DNA of 64,000 nucleotides from Gordionus sp. m RMFG-2023. Its lineage: Eukaryota > Nematomorpha > Gordioida > Chordodea > Parachordodidae. Below, piece after piece: positions 11,111 through 22,400 of the stretch; position 1 is the stretch's first letter, and the number at the start of each line of letters is the position of its first letter. The stretch covers positions 33,023,366 to 33,087,365 of the forward strand of contig NC_088777.1 in NCBI RefSeq assembly GCF_954871325.1. The letters are read 5' to 3'. Below the pieces are notes generated by a model. That model had not been told where the DNA came from. It ran no database searches and saw nothing but the letters and a program-made list of their open reading frames with translations. Position numbers and translations under genes: made by a program.

Positions 11111-14060
11111 TTTTAAAAAATATGCATCCAGTAATTCTTTTAAACGATTAGCATTTATAATAAACTATGAATATAACAAAACACAAAATATAAAATTTTA
11201 TTTTTATAGGTACTGTATTTTTATTGTAATTAATATTTCCAAATAAGTTATATATATATGAAAACAGAGTAATTTAGAATAATATTTCACAAACGGAGAA
11301 AATAATATTTTCACTTTTTTTATGCATTTTGTATCTTGCACATTTAGAAAAATAAATATAATTTATTAATAATCTTCTCTAATCATAAAAATATTAATTT
11401 TGATAATAATGACCTGACAAAAATATAAAAAAAATATAACAATGAATGCGTAAAATTAACTTCCCCAAAAAATGAATTTATATGACATCTTATTTTAAGA
11501 ATTCTTATGAATAATAAAAGGTAAAAAAATATATTCTTGAAATATTAATTATATAGGAACAACGATCGCCATTGATTAAAAAAATATTTTACCAAAAATC
11601 TTGAAAAATAAAGGTCTAGGGGACTTAAGAACTTATTGGTAAAAATAGCTATTAAGGTGAAACTCATAGGACGTGATACTTTCTGATTTCCATTTTTCAG
11701 CTCTTATAATAGAGTCAATATTTGGATTAGATGAGAACTAGGAGAGACAGATAAAATCCTAAATAAGATATTTTCGTATCTAAGATATTTGTATAGCTAT
11801 TTTATTATTTGCCACCAACAGATATGGTTAAGTGTAAATTTTCAAAGAGATTTAGCTAATCTAATATATTTTATATTATCAATGACAGAGATTTAGATTG
11901 TTAGCCAAATTTAATATGATCAAATAGAGTGCTCTGTAATGACTCAAAGGTCTAGACGAGTACATGTAAACTCAGCCATATCTATCTTTAGTTCTGATTC
12001 TTTTTATACCTTTTACATTTATAAGGTATTCAAATGCCGCAGCCTAATTTAGACCTTATTGTCACCCTTCATCTGAGAACCTGATACCAAGTTTGGCACT
12101 TTAAACAATTTCTAACTCATGGCCTGAGTTTTGCCTCAAATATTTGAGAATCGAAAAGATTTCAATGGATAAATTATTACTTAAATTTCATATAGATAAT
12201 AAGTAAAGGATTACGAAAATTTTTGGGTGGTGGAGTATGAAAGAAAAAAAGGCATAAATATTTTCCTCCTAAGACACAGACATTTACAAATAGTCTATTC
12301 TCTTTAGAAACTTACTAATGATCTCCTTGCATTTATGACTGGATGAAGAGATAGCGGAAAAAAACTAAATTGAAAAAATCCCAAAATGTTTTTTTAGTGT
12401 GAAGTTGGGCTATAAATTAAACTTGGGAAAATGAATGTTAATAATAACTTCTATGAAGTTTTGATCTTAACGCCTAAGGAGGAAAGGATAAAAAAGCTTA
12501 AAAACGAAGTGAGGCTTTAACAGTTGTAAAATTTTTGGGCCAGAAATTTCATTATCATTACAAGGAATAATGAGTCAGAATATTTCGCAGTATGATTTCC
12601 AATTTATTATGCTTTATAGACTAGCTATTATGGGAATAGCACTATTTAAAGGGAACCCTATGAGACTGACTCTTGATCTATAACTTAAAAATTATCTGTA
12701 AGGGATATATTTAAAAATTGTAGTATGATTTAGATTATTTGATTCTTTTCCTATAAAATCGAGACTTCTCACATATTTGCACCTGGATCAGATAAAGTTG
12801 AGTCTTTCCGGTTACAGAGATTAAGACTTAAATTTTATTTACACCTAATATTAGAAACAATCTCATGAATACATAGGTAAAAGAGCAGGGGGCCTAAAGA
12901 ATGACTTATTAAATGCCCTCCTAATTCAAAACCTTATATCCAAAAACTAAGAAGAAAAGATATCTAACCATAACAATAATTTATATTAGAATATTAGGGT
13001 TTCAAAGATTTTCAAGTAGAAGTCAGATCTATATAGGGCATTAAAAAAGTTATATCAATTTTGCATATGGTAAATTTTGAGGATTTCAATGTTAATCCGA
13101 ATGGAATGGGTATAATTTACTCGCACAGCTCTTTGACTCCAAAGACATGCAAGTAATTGCAAAGGTAATATTTCGATTCATTAAAACTTACAACTTGCAG
13201 ACTTTATGACGTTATCTGACTTCGATAAAGAAATGAGCCATTCCACGAATAAAATTGAAGCTACCTTAACACGAAGGGGTTGGGTTCACTAATTATTTTA
13301 TTACAAAATAAGATTGGATAATTTATAAAAGGTCAAAGTAAGGGTTGTCAAAGGAAAGTATGGAATAGGGAAAATGCCTCGGATTAAAAAAATTTATTGC
13401 ACTAATTACTTCATCATTGGTGACGGAAAAGGGAAGAGCAGATGCTAAGATCTTAGGAAATATTCGTCCAAAATTATTAAAATATTAAACTTGTTATTTA
13501 ATTAAATTAAATTCATTTTTACAAAAAATAACATATCTAATTTTCTCAATATTTTTTTTTGCATGAATTAAAAAAAGGCATGCATTTGATAGGAAAATAT
13601 TTAAAAAAGTTTTTAAATTTTTATTAAAATATAAAGACAATAACAGGCAAAACGTAATAAGTCTTTTAAGTATTTATTTTATTCTGCTATTATATCTATA
13701 AATTAAATCTTTTTATAGATAATAATGAAATAAGAGAAGAAAATGAAGCTTCAAATGAAGAACCCGATTTCAAGTTCACTGTAATTTCTATCTTTATAAT
13801 AATGACGTTGAAAATCAATATAATGATAAGTATGTAATAGCCAACACTCCCACGAATAATAAATTATATGTTTTATCTGAATACGAATGATCATTTATTT
13901 CATTAAACGAATTATTCAGAATATTGAATAAATCGAACATTTGTCATTACTATTTGATAACCTGCCGATGTGACTATAAAAAAACTAGCACAAATTAAAA
14001 ATCTCTGAAATGAAAATTGAAGCAATTTTAAAATTTTTATTACCATATTTTTTGAATCTC
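11111..14060. other. Non-genic AT-rich stretch
   Basis: No credible reading frame, RNA gene or repeat structure seen. The 12000-13450 part is slightly less AT-rich and may be an old, unrecognisable insertion or non-coding gene sequence; nothing specific supports either. Confidence 0.4.
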
Positions 14061-14199
14061 ACGAAGTTTGTTTTTTGAATCTCAAATAAATAATATTAAA
14101 AAATTACATAAACCAAAGGTATACAAAAATACAATACATTTCTACAATAAATTATTGTTTGTTAGCCTATTTATGATGGAGGAGAATGCTTCTGATGAA

Positions 14200-14345
14200 A
14201 TAGTTATGTTTGCTGTTATCAAATCAATAAAGACGGTGAAAGGGCTGCTTGCAAACATTGCAAGAGCATTATAAAATGTAAAGGCAAAACAACATCCCCT
14301 CTTATTAGTAATTATAATAAGTTCCATTCACACCTCCGTAAAAGT
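14200..14345 (+). pseudogene. BED zinc-finger remnant of hAT-2
   Basis: Reads Y-x4-DGERAACKHCKSIIKC and, after about 17 residues, FHSHLRK: a C-x2-C and H-x3-H BED finger, the DNA-binding N-terminus of a hAT transposase. No intact flanking frame survives. The reading frame given at 14068-14274 on the same strand is only a chance overlap. Confidence 0.6.
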
Positions 14346-15359
14346 GTAATAAAATTGATATTTTTAAAGCATACATCACCGATTCCTTTATCTAAAAAAA
14401 ATTAATTTTAAAGAAAACATGATAATCATTTATAAATAATAATATACCTTTTAAAACTGATAAATCAAAAGATTTTAAGTCCAATACTCTTAAATTGCAT
14501 ATGTATAATATATTTGCAGAAAAAGAATAGTTGGTAAAGGAAATAATATCCAAAAACAAGTCCGATTAATTTTTCATCTGACATCTGGACTAGCCCAACA
14601 CGGGTTCTTTTTTTAGGGCTAACATCCCATTAATAAGAATTTTAAAGTAAATAACATAATTTTGGATGTTGTTCCAATAATGAAGCACATTCAGGTGAAA
14701 ATATATTTAAAGCCTTTGTTAAAATTTTTATCTCCGAATTAAAAATTTCACTATAACTTTAGTTAATGAAACTAATAATAAAATCTTTATTAATATATTT
14801 TCTTAATATCCATCAATAAAAATAGGGCATATCTGATGCTTTACCCATGTAATTAATTTGCTTTCCAAAGAAATTTTAGATCCTTCTATTTTAAAACTGA
14901 GAAATTAGAATGATTCGTAATTCTTTCAAAAAGCTAAATTTATTAAAAAATATATGTTGGTCACTACACCTTTCCTTAAATTTTTTCAAACCAAATAGCA
15001 CCTGCCAAATGATTGAAAGATGCTTATTTTAAAGCCGGCTATAACAAAATTAGTCAATGAAGTAATAAAATTAAAATTCTTCAAGAAAAACAAATATCAG
15101 AGATAAATTAAAATTTATAATTAGGGAATAATATATTTTGTTAACATATAGTAGCAATGGGAGATCTTAGAAAAATTAAACCTATTACCTTTATATAAAA
15201 CTACAAATATGGTATGTGGGGAAAATTATCATACTTATAAGTTTGTTATACCTTATTATATTCTACTTCCTAAACACCTACCTTTAACAATGGTTTTAAA
15301 GCAGCATATGATAAATTGTTGGGCTATTATAATTTAATTGCTGATGATGCAATAATAAC

Positions 15360-15670
15360 TGTTGTAAATTTTAGATTAAGAAGATTGAAAAGAGTATAAA
15401 AAGGCTAATTTTTACGATACAAATGATCTTTTTTTTAAATTTTATTAATTTTTTTAATTATATTATATTTTATTGTATTTTATTTTTTTATGATTTTTAC
15501 TATTATAATTTAGTTAATTTGATAATGTTATAATTTTAAATAAAGGATTAAAGTTGATTTTATGATTTCGTGATTCCTAATTATTATTAATTTCCTTTTT
15601 ATATATATATATTTGTTTTCTATTTTATATTTAGGTTTTGATGCACAATGACAAACCTGTCGTTGTGACA
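15360..15670 (+). repeat. 5' LTR of the compact LTR element
   Basis: Direct repeat of 17600-17911. It contains a TATA-like GTATAAAAAGG about 35 bp from its start that could serve as promoter. Confidence 0.85.
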
Positions 15671-17599
15671 ATGGTGTTGGAGAGCGGAGGAGACCGGCCC
15701 TTTACAACCTTCAGTCTAATGCAAATCACACATTGTGACCGGTGGGACAACAAGGAGATGTGTCAAACTGTATTCTAATACAAAAAAAAAATTCCAGAAG
15801 AACGTAAGAAAAATATGTAAATAAAGGTGAAAAGGAAAAATTATGTTGTTAAGATTATGTTTATGTAGAATATAAAATTAAAAACAAAGAATTATATAGG
15901 TAACATTCATAGTAGATATGATATAAAGAAGTTTGTGTTTAGTTATTTAAAGGTGATAATTAGGAGGAATTTTATATTTAGTTACTAGTAAACTAAAACC
16001 ATTGGAATTTTGAAACTAATAAAGACTATGATATTTTAGATTTTAACATAAATTGCGAAAGTTAATATTAAACTAATAATTTGCTGAGATATAATAATTA
16101 AAAAATTCGGTGAATAAGATTAGAATATAACTTTATTGTTAGGAAATAGTTGATTAAATTCTTATTGAAGATTTATGTTTAACTTTTATCAGCCGCAAGG
16201 ATTAATGTGAATGTAGTATATTAGGTTGTAGATTAACCAAAAATCTTCATAAAGAGAAACGGCTTTCGTCATTAGAAAATTTATGCCGCAATCGAGCTCA
16301 ATTAGAGATCGGATTTTTATTTTTTTTGAATCATAAATAAGATTTGAGATCAATTATGCAACATTATTCTAATAATAACAGAAAGAAAAACATGCTTTAG
16401 AAATATACATATCAGTTTTCAACAACGGTTGTGCGAAAAATTATAATGATTAGAGTTCATAAGTTCTTCAAAGACGTGGGGTGAAAACCATAGTGATTAG
16501 AGTTAATAGGTTGTTCATAAACGTTAGTATGAAAACTTTTATGATTAGATGTCATTATTTCTCGACAACGTATGTATGAAAAGAGATTTATATATTTCAG
16601 CAGTTTTTTTTAAAGACTTGTGTCAAAGAGTACATGACGAAATAATTTTTTAAAAAGATAGATTTTGATATATATTTTAGAATAGGATTTTTAGATATAA
16701 ATTTAGTATAGACATGGCTGAAAAGAAGATGAGGATCAATAGCTAAAGGATAAGTACAAGTAAATTTTTCAATGAAAATATGGGTCTAGGCTTCATTAAG
16801 GGGAGAGGGGTGATAGATTTGATATATTTATATAATTTATTATATTTTGCTACGTATTATAAATTTAAGATTTAGTATAATTTACGCCATTTATTAAAGT
16901 CAGAATTAGTTTAGAGGAGATAAATGTAGACATTAGGATAAGGTTGGTATAATTATATATTTTATTAGTATATTTGTATTAGGTAGTTTATATTTGAGAA
17001 TAAATATAAGAAAGTGATAAAATATTTCAGAAGTTATTTAAATAGATTATTTTAGGTAGAAGTAGATTAGATGTGATTACCCGATATCTCAGCAAGGGCA
17101 AACTGTCGTAGAAGACCCGGAAGCCTGAAAGATAGATACGATTACAAGAATTAGAGGCAACAACCAATCAATTACAAGAGAAAGGGGAAAACAAGCGAAT
17201 TAATAGAAAGTAGGGTCAAGACGTTATGCTGCAATCGTTAATCGCTGACCAATAATAGCCAATTATTACCGAGACTTTAGTCTTGATAGGAAACAAGCTA
17301 CGATAAAAAAGATTAAGACAGACTAGCAAAAAACAAGAGAGGAAAAGAAACTGGATGTCATCGATAATCGTTATAAATCGTGGATAGTGGAAAACAGGCG
17401 TGTATCAAGTTAGTCAGTGGCTTACAGCGATAAAAAGCTGATCGTTTCACAGGGTGACAAGCGACAGATAGAATTCAAAAATTTCAAGCGACAAAGCCTT
17501 CGTTAGAACTTAGAAGACAGCAAAAATTAAGAAGAATAAGTCGAGATCGAAAGAAGATTGATTATTCGCAGAATGTTGGGTCTAATGTAAGTAGGGAGG

Positions 17600-17911
17600 T
17601 GTTGTAAATGTTAGATTAAGAAGATTGAAAAGAGTATAAAAAGGCCAATTTTTACGATACAAATGATCTTTTTTTTTATTTTATTAATTTTTTTAATTAT
17701 ATTTTATTTTATTGTATTTTATTTTTTTATGATTTTTACTATTATAATTTAGTTAATTTGTTAATGTTATAATTTTAAATAAAGGATTAAAGTTGATTTT
17801 ATGATTTCGTAATTCCTAATTATTATTAATTTCCTTTTTATATATATATATATTTGTTTTCTATTTTATATTTAGGTTTTGATGCACAATGACAAACCTG
17901 TCGTTGTGACA
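17600..17911 (+). repeat. 3' LTR of the compact LTR element
   Basis: Near-identical to 15360-15670; preceded by the purine tract AAGTAGGGAGG. Confidence 0.85.
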
Positions 17912-18194
17912 ATAACCATAATATTAGATCCCAGGCTTAAAGTATAATATTTTAAATCAATATCTGCTGATTATGATATTGATATATCCAAGTTAACGTA
18001 TAAATTTAAGGAGATTTATAACAGCTATACAGGTATTTAATTTACCCCCATTTAAATAAATAAGATTTTATTTTATAAGATGATAATTATAAATGTAAAA
18101 CATATAAGGATGAAATTCAACAAATCAAACTAGACATTGTTTTTAAACAAAATAATATTCAACTGTGAAATAGATTTTTATCTGAGTGAGCCAA

Positions 18195-18405
18195 GAGCAA
18201 AGAGTGATACTGACCCTTAAATGTGGTGGAAGGCAAATGCATATGGGATACCCATATTCTCGAAAGCTATGGATTGCCTATCTATACAAAGAACACGAAA
18301 AGCTTATGAAAGGCTTTTCTCAGTTGGATAATTTGTTGTAAAAAAACACATGTTATATATGGAAGAAAATATAATAAAAACTATTTGCCTTATAAATTGA
18401 CTTAG
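18195..18405 (+). pseudogene. C-terminal (dimerisation) remnant of hAT-2
   Basis: MWWKANAYGIP..CLSIQRTR..YERLFSVG corresponds to the WW..P.L..A...LSIP..S...ER.FS region that ends hAT transposases. It is in fragments. Confidence 0.6.
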
Positions 18406-19001
18406 AATTATAAATTAAATTAATATTATACATTTTAATTTTGTTTATAACTTGATTACATATTTTTTATCATACGATTATTATAAGTTTTTCTGTTTGA
18501 AATAAAATTTGCAATAAAAAATTTTGTTATATCTGAGTATGATTTAATTATACAAACGAATAGTAAATTATTAGATTTGCACTATTCGATTAGAATTGGT
18601 TTTTGAATATGCCTAGTATACACATTGATTCTACAACTGATATAATTACATGGTGTATGTGCGAATTTATATTTATTTATAAAAATTTGTGATAATTATT
18701 ATTTATAAATATTAAACAAACAATTTAAAAATTACAAGAATGAAGGGCGAGATGTTTTAGTTTCTAAAAGATAAAAATAAATTATTTATAAGAATTAAGG
18801 GGAAGAAAAAGCTAGCCCATTTTGGCGGACTAAAATTAAGTTATTTATGAAATAAAATTTATTCATTTAAAATGGAATAAAGTTTTATATGCTTCTCTTT
18901 TTGTACTATCTTATATTAAATGTTATAAATTTATAAATATATTTAATGAATAAATTATAGTATAACATAAATGAGTAAATTAGTATCATTACAAAATTTA
19001 A
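18406..19001. other. Spacer downstream of the adaptin gene
   Basis: No coding signal. On the minus strand, AATAAA occurs at 18863-18858, about 140 bp past the adaptin stop, a plausible polyadenylation signal. Confidence 0.45.
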
Positions 19002-19446
19002 TTAAAACCCAAAATCGGTAAGATTATTGTTGTTAGTCCGATTGTAAGTGGAGGAGTCCATGATACCTGGGTTTATATCGTTACTCAGATCCAAAGTGAG
19101 CAAATCGCCGAGAAGACTATTGGCAGATGGTATGACAACGTCCCTTTTAATCGATTTAATCTGTTGACCATTATTTTGATTATCAAAATTGCCGAAGGAA
19201 TCGGTTCCCATCCCGTAATTGGTATTGATAAGATTACTGTTATTAGTTCGATTGTAAGCAGGTGGCAAGTTCATACTTGGGTTCATATCGTAACTTAGAT
19301 CCAAGGTAAGTAAATCGCCAAGAAGGCTATCGGCAGATGGTATAACAACGTCTCGTTTATTCGATTTGTTTTGCTGACTACTGTTCTCCTCAGGAACATT
19401 GCCAAGCAAGTCTCCAACCAGATTGATATTAGAGGTAAGATTCGAT
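19002..19446 (-). CDS. AP1B1/AP2B1: Beta-adaptin exon 16, hinge with duplicated clathrin-box unit and stop
   Basis: Residues 604-751. Acceptor GATAAG joins in phase with exon 15. A unit of 70 residues (210 bp) is present twice: RDVVIPSA[DN][12 protein letters not shown], then an Asn-rich linker with YNRTNN. LLTLD fits the clathrin box L-hydrophobic-x-hydrophobic-D/E, and a weaker LVGDLLG precedes it. TAA at 19004-19002 ends the protein. No ear domain is coded downstream within the window, and no good donor site precedes the stop. Confidence 0.85.
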
Positions 19447-22400
19447 CTTATCAAAAAAAAAATTGAAAATAAAATAATTTTTTTTTGCAATTAATCCCGT
19501 AAAATTATTTCATATGAAGACTAAATACTAAATAAAAAACGCGAACAATTTTTAATTTAAGTTTATGATGATTTTTTTTGTATATCAATTATAAATTAAT
19601 GTATAACTTTATTTCACTTTTTAAATAGATGATCAGGTTCATAGTGTTAGATTAAAATTTACTATTTAAATTACAAATTATAAATCTGTACAACCTGTCC
19701 CAAGAGAAGAGCATGAACAAGAAAAAATTTAGGCTGTAAAATATATTAACTGACCAGACTGGTATAAAAAAACTTTTATTTGTAAAAGAAAGTTATATTT
19801 TAACTTTTTTAACTGAGCCACTGTCACAATATATATTTATTTAAAAGACTTTCTTCCTTTACAAAATTTTTGATAAACCAGGCTAGGTAACGTGACAAAA
19901 AGATATTTATGGGCCAGACAAATAGTTTCATGACCCGGGCCATAAATATCTTAAAGAGCCAATATCTAATCTAAATTATATAAGCGCCAAAGTATGTGTT
20001 CTACCCGGATCCAAACCGAAACGAATATCGGTTAGGTTCAGGTTCGGTTCGCAAAAAATAAAAATATCGGTTGGGTTCGAACCTCTAAAAACCGGGTTGA
20101 CACTTTTGTATTCAAATCTACATTCGAATTATGTATAGGAAAGAATTTTTTTTATTTCATAATTAAAATAAAAAACACATACATAAAACCTTCATTTTTA
20201 TTAATTGCACATTATAAAATAATATTTAATTTATAAATATAACAAATAAATATCAATGATTTATTTTAATATGAAGAATTACTTAAAATTTTTTTTATTA
20301 AGCCGCACACAATTAATATATTTTCAAAATTCATCTCACTCAAATCATCTAAGGAGATAATATAAATTTAATTGTTGAAAAACATCTTTCCACACTAATT
20401 TGGGTAGCCGGCACTACCAGTATGATATCAGATTTGATGTATATAATTTATATATTGGATTTAATTTTTCTCTAGGCATTATAATTTATAAGCTTAAAAT
20501 ATTTAAAAAATGTTGTAAAATGGAAATATACTAAAGTTTATAAAAATACTGAAACTTATCAATCAAATGTGATTGATAATAATCTTTAAAACAATTCGAA
20601 TATAATTAAAATTTTTGCAATATAATAATAACTTACACATTATTTTATAAGCATAAAATTATGAGACTCGAACCGGTTCAGAATCATTTTAGCGGTTCGG
20701 TTCAGGTTCGGCTAGAATTTTTTTAGCGGTTTAGGTTTGATAAAAAATACCACTTTTTAGCGGTTTAATGGTTCGGTTCAGGTTCGTTTTGAATCCCTGG
20801 TATTTACATAATATTCAAATAATGCCTGTACCTTTGAAGAAAGGGAAATCTAGTTTATAAATTACAAGATCACATAAACTAGAATGCACTTCGAGATTTT
20901 TCTGCCATATTTGATATTGCCAATTCTTTGATTTTTTAGGACTTACTTTATAGTTATAGTAGGTGATAATGATTTCCAAATAAATTACAATTCTAATATA
21001 TAATTGTAAATTTTTTTTATTCCTGCAAATGTAAGACATATAGTGCTAAATCAATAAATACATAAAAAAAAGAAAAATAAGTATTACTGGCTGGCGGGAG
21101 GTTTAGCTGGGGCTGCCTTGAAAGCATGGGCCACATCGGCCGGATCAAGAAAAGCTGAAGGCGGTTTATGATAAACCGATGCCAGGGTACCTATCTGAGT
21201 TGTCACCAACTCGTCGAGGAGCGAGGGTTCGAGCAGGTCAGTATCCTCGCTTATCAAAGGTCGTTCCGCCAACACCACGCGCTTCGCTGCTGCAGGATCC
21301 GTCGACAATAAACGCCAATATATGTACCCACGATCACGGAGATCTGGGTTGTCACTATGCTATGTAATATCAATATATCAAAATAAATATAAGATTTAAA
21401 ATTTAATAAAAATAAGATGAGTATAAATACTAATCAACTCATTTTTATTAAAACCTGAACACTATAATAAGTAGCCATAACAAATTTCTCATTCTTGAAT
21501 ATTAGAAATATTCGACAAGTTTATCATTGTTAAATGCAATCGTAATTATTTTTGGAAAAGTAATAATTGAAGCCAGAACCCCAAAAATGTGACAAATCTA
21601 GTAATCACACTCCCAGGGTTTCGAACCGTTAAGCATAACGGTTAGGTTTGTTCCGGTTTTTAGTTTAAAATTTTATAAAAGTTTTGTTCCATTTTGGTTT
21701 TTTCAAAAAAAAATTCATATCGGTTCGGTTCGGTTTATAATTTATAACGGTTCTTTTCGGTTTGTTCCGGTTTTTATAAATTTGATTTAAAAAAAAATTA
21801 ATCATTAACCATGTATATATTAATTTTAGAGAAAAATCTTTTTAATTTATAATTTCTTATTTAATTTAACCATGATAATCTAATAGATATTTTTATTAAA
21901 CTTAGTAAATAAAAATTAGACAAATTAATTTTTTTTTGTTCATAAATAAATAAGATAAAAACAAACATGCGTAAATACAATGATGAATAAAATAACTCAT
22001 AAATATAATAAAATGTATACTATTTATGTTTAAAAAGAGAATTAGAACGGATAACTAAAATATTTTCTAATATTTCAGGATTTAATTTAGTTCTCTGCGC
22101 AGAGAGTATAAACTTAAGGCTAGAAAATGCTCTTTCTACGGATACCTGCGTAGCTGGAACTGCTAGCACAGTTATAGCTAACTTATAAAGTTCTGGCATA
22201 CTATTCTTTACATTTTCCCAATAATTCAAAAGATTATCTTTTTCTAATCTCTCTATAATTATCAAATGACCGAATTATATATTCTATTTCTATACATTTA
22301 TTATAATTTTCTATGCCCTGAGAATTATTCTTAATAAAACTTTCATGCGACTTTAATAAATCTTCAAAATCATCATCTAAATTATCTTTCGAATGCGAAC

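Larger units (their letters stand above)
15360..17911. mobile_element. Compact LTR retroelement (fossil), non-coding interior
   Basis: A 2552-bp element with two direct ~311-bp terminal repeats starting TGTTG and ending GACA, and a perfect 5-bp target duplication ATAAC (15355-15359 and 17912-17916). A TGG-starting stretch right after the first repeat could be the primer-binding site, and a purine-rich tract lies before the second. The interior has no gag or pol, so it looks like a TRIM/LARD-type non-autonomous copy. The two repeats differ at only a few percent of positions, so the insertion is fairly recent. Superfamily cannot be assigned without coding parts. Confidence 0.85.
14180..18405 (+). 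mobile_element. hAT-2, old decayed hAT split by an LTR element
   Basis: Two hAT signatures on the plus strand lie on either side of the LTR insertion at 15360-17911. The front half has a BED zinc finger at about 14203-14345 (AACKHCKSIIKCKGKTTS, then a distal H-x3-H in FHSHLRK). The rear half, about 18215-18405, has MWWKANAYGIP, CLSIQRTRKAYERLFSVG and the dimerisation helix remnants. Many stops and frame changes lie between them. Outer ends were not found, so limits are those of the coding remains. Confidence 0.6.

Noticed and set aside
14068-14274. 68-codon frame as a gene
   Set aside because: The adjacent frame at 14203-14345 carries the BED-finger signature; the listed frame is a chance overlap.
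21084-21308. Reading exon 15 through to TAA at 21086 as the end of the adaptin gene
   Set aside because: Splicing at CA|GTAATA joins in phase to 19446 and adds a hinge with two clathrin boxes, so the TAA is intronic.
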